Part shown: piece after piece, positions 5,211 to 6,445 of the stretch
How the letters are laid out: the number at the start of each line of letters is the position of its first letter
Numbering within the stretch: the first letter of the stretch is position 1
NCBI GenBank assembly: GCA_027029065.1
Contig: JALVGO010000004.1
Span: forward strand, 1 to 6,445
Direction of reading: 5' to 3'
DNA: 6,445 nt
From: Sulfurovum sp.
Lineage (GTDB): Bacteria; Campylobacterota; Campylobacteria; Campylobacterales; Sulfurovaceae
Position numbers and translations under genes: made by a program
The notes under the pieces: generated by a model
Seen by the model: only the letters and a program-made list of their open reading frames with translations
What the model was told of the DNA's origin: nothing
Database searches by the model: none

Positions 5211-6445
5211 CTATTTTTTTGGGGTACTACTATTGCCAAATCCAAAGAAACGTTTAATACGTTCACAAATGGTTACTGAACCGGTTTCAATACGACACAC
5301 CTCTGTCTCCTCAAAATCACCGACAAGCGTCTTGATACGCTCCGGCTGCTTCTTGCCCTCGATGATGAAACGCAGCGCATTGAGGCGGATAAACCCTTCA
5401 GCATCTTTCTGGTTGTAGACATCATCCGCTTCAAAGGTAGAGTGCTCTTCAGAGTAGAGTGAGTTCTCAGACTTACGCCCTACTACGATAACATTGCCTT
5501 TGTAGAGCTTGAGGCGCACTTCACCGTTGACCTGTTCTTGTGTCGCATCGATGGCGGCCTGCATCATCTTGCGCTCCGGTGACCACCACAGCCCGTTGTA
5601 GATGAGCTTGGCATACTTTGGCATCATCTCATCTTTGGCATGTGCCTCTTCACGGTCAAGTGTGATCGACTCGATGGCACGGTGAGCCTTGAGCATGATC
5701 GTACCGCCCGGTGTCTCATAACATCCACGCGCCTTCATCCCTACCATACGGTTCTCTACGATGTCGATACGCCCGATACCGTGCTTTTTGCCGTAGGTAT
5801 TGAGTGTCTCAAGGATTGTTGCGGGGCTCATCTCTTCACCGTTGATCGCTACAGGGTCGCCATGCTTGTAGGTGATAGTAATGTACTCTGCCTTGTCCGG
5901 TGCATTTTCAGGAGAGACAGACCAGAGCCACATATCCTCTTCAGGCTCATTGTAAGGATTCTCCAACCACTCACCCTCATAGGAGATGTGTAGCAGGTTT
6001 GCATCCATCGAGTAGGGTTTTGGCTTCCCTTTGCCGTCGATGTCGATACCGTGTGCCTTGGCATACTCCAGAAGCTTTGTACGGGAGTTGAGATCCCACT
6101 CTCTCCATGGTGCAATGACCGCGATATCCGGATCGAGTGCAAGATAACCAAGCTCAAAACGTACTTGGTCATTTCCTTTTCCTGTTGCACCGTGACTTAC
6201 GGCATCTGCACCTGTTTCGTGTGCAATTTCAATCTGTTTTTTAGCAATCAGTGGACGTGCGATAGAGGTACCAAGCAGATACTCCCCCTCATAGATCGCA
6301 TTGGCTCTGAACATCGGAAATACAAAATCCTTGACAAACTCTTCACGCAGGTCAAGGATGAAGATATTTTCAGGCTTGATGCCCATATCAAGCGCCTTCT
6401 GACGCGCAGGCTCCACCTCTTCACCCTGTCCCAGATCGGCAGTGA
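5211..6445 (-). CDS. argG: Argininosuccinate synthase, 5' end missing, with C-terminal extension
   Basis: ArgG joins citrulline and aspartate, using ATP, to make argininosuccinate in arginine synthesis. The frame is open to the right edge: TADLGQGEE, encoded at 6417-6443, precedes the GTG at 6414-6416, which is therefore an internal valine and not the start. About 35 N-terminal residues, including the SGGLDTS ATP-pyrophosphatase loop, should lie outside. Visible family blocks are [14 protein letters not shown], the signature [13 protein letters not shown] (encoded at 6153-6191), [24 protein letters not shown] and [10 protein letters not shown]. The family normally ends shortly after the LNALRFII segment, encoded near 5361-5387. 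Here 45 more codons follow Lys-Lys (5214-5348) before a TAG stop. That tail contains two cysteines and ends with basic and aromatic residues ([10 protein letters not shown]). It converges with the prlC operon. Confidence 0.97.
   Translation of the reverse strand, partial: TADLGQGEEVEPARQKALDMGIKPENIFILDLREEFVKDFVFPMFRANAIYEGEYLLGTSIARPLIAKKQIEIAHETGADAVSHGATGKGNDQVRFELGYLALDPDIAVIAPWREWDLNSRTKLLEYAKAHGIDIDGKGKPKPYSMDANLLHISYEGEWLENPYNEPEEDMWLWSVSPENAPDKAEYITITYKHGDPVAINGEEMSPATILETLNTYGKKHGIGRIDIVENRMVGMKARGCYETPGGTIMLKAHRAIESITLDREEAHAKDEMMPKYAKLIYNGLWWSPERKMMQAAIDATQEQVNGEVRLKLYKGNVIVVGRKSENSLYSEEHSTFEADDVYNQKDAEGFIRLNALRFIIEGKKQPERIKTLVGDFEETEVCRIETGSVTICERIKRFFGFGNSSTPKK

Noticed and set aside
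5186..5222. Bidirectional terminator between the membrane-protein gene and argG
   Set aside because: There is a seven-T run, but I found no GC-rich inverted repeat beside it; only weak AT pairs such as TTTTAAAA.
5249..5263. AACGT-TTAAT-ACGTT inverted repeat inside the argG tail
   Set aside because: Arms of five bases within a coding tail, with no flanking signal in either direction, are consistent with chance.
6414..6416. GTG as the start codon of argG
   Set aside because: The frame stays open upstream to the window edge and encodes the conserved ArgG stretch TADLGQGEE, so this codon is an internal valine.

Overview
The window is a stretch of ordinary chromosome from a member of the Campylobacterota (formerly Epsilonproteobacteria). 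HslV begins with the family-type four-residue propeptide Met-Phe-Glu-Ala before its catalytic threonine. The order rplI-hslV-hslU-era, with argG close by, matches what I recall of Campylobacter jejuni (about Cj0661 to Cj0665). The GC content, judged by eye as mid-40s percent, fits a Sulfurovum-like genome better than Campylobacter, Helicobacter or most Sulfurimonas. The genus is inference only.

Layout from left to right: the first 22 codons of era (minus, cut by the left edge); hslU (minus); a 178-base gap with a striking polypyrimidine/polypurine inverted repeat; hslV (minus); rplI (minus, sharing one base with hslV); a 112-base divergent promoter region; prlC/opdA, an M3-family oligopeptidase (plus); an unrecognised 171-residue multi-pass membrane protein (plus, 12 bases after prlC); and argG (minus, convergent, cut by the right edge, so its N-terminus is missing).

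The minus-strand block rplI-hslV-hslU-era is probably read mainly as one unit from a promoter near 2640. It combines ribosomal protein L9, both halves of the HslUV ATP-dependent protease and the ribosome-assembly GTPase Era. The plus-strand pair combines a cytoplasmic zinc oligopeptidase, which can finish off peptides released by proteases such as HslUV, with a membrane protein of unknown role. ArgG is the penultimate enzyme of arginine synthesis.

I found no new defence, mobile or secretion system, no tRNA or rRNA gene and no CRISPR. The points most worth a second look are a C-terminal extension of about 45 residues on ArgG, the inverted repeat separating hslV from hslU (possibly a dispersed intergenic repeat), and the small membrane protein behind prlC.
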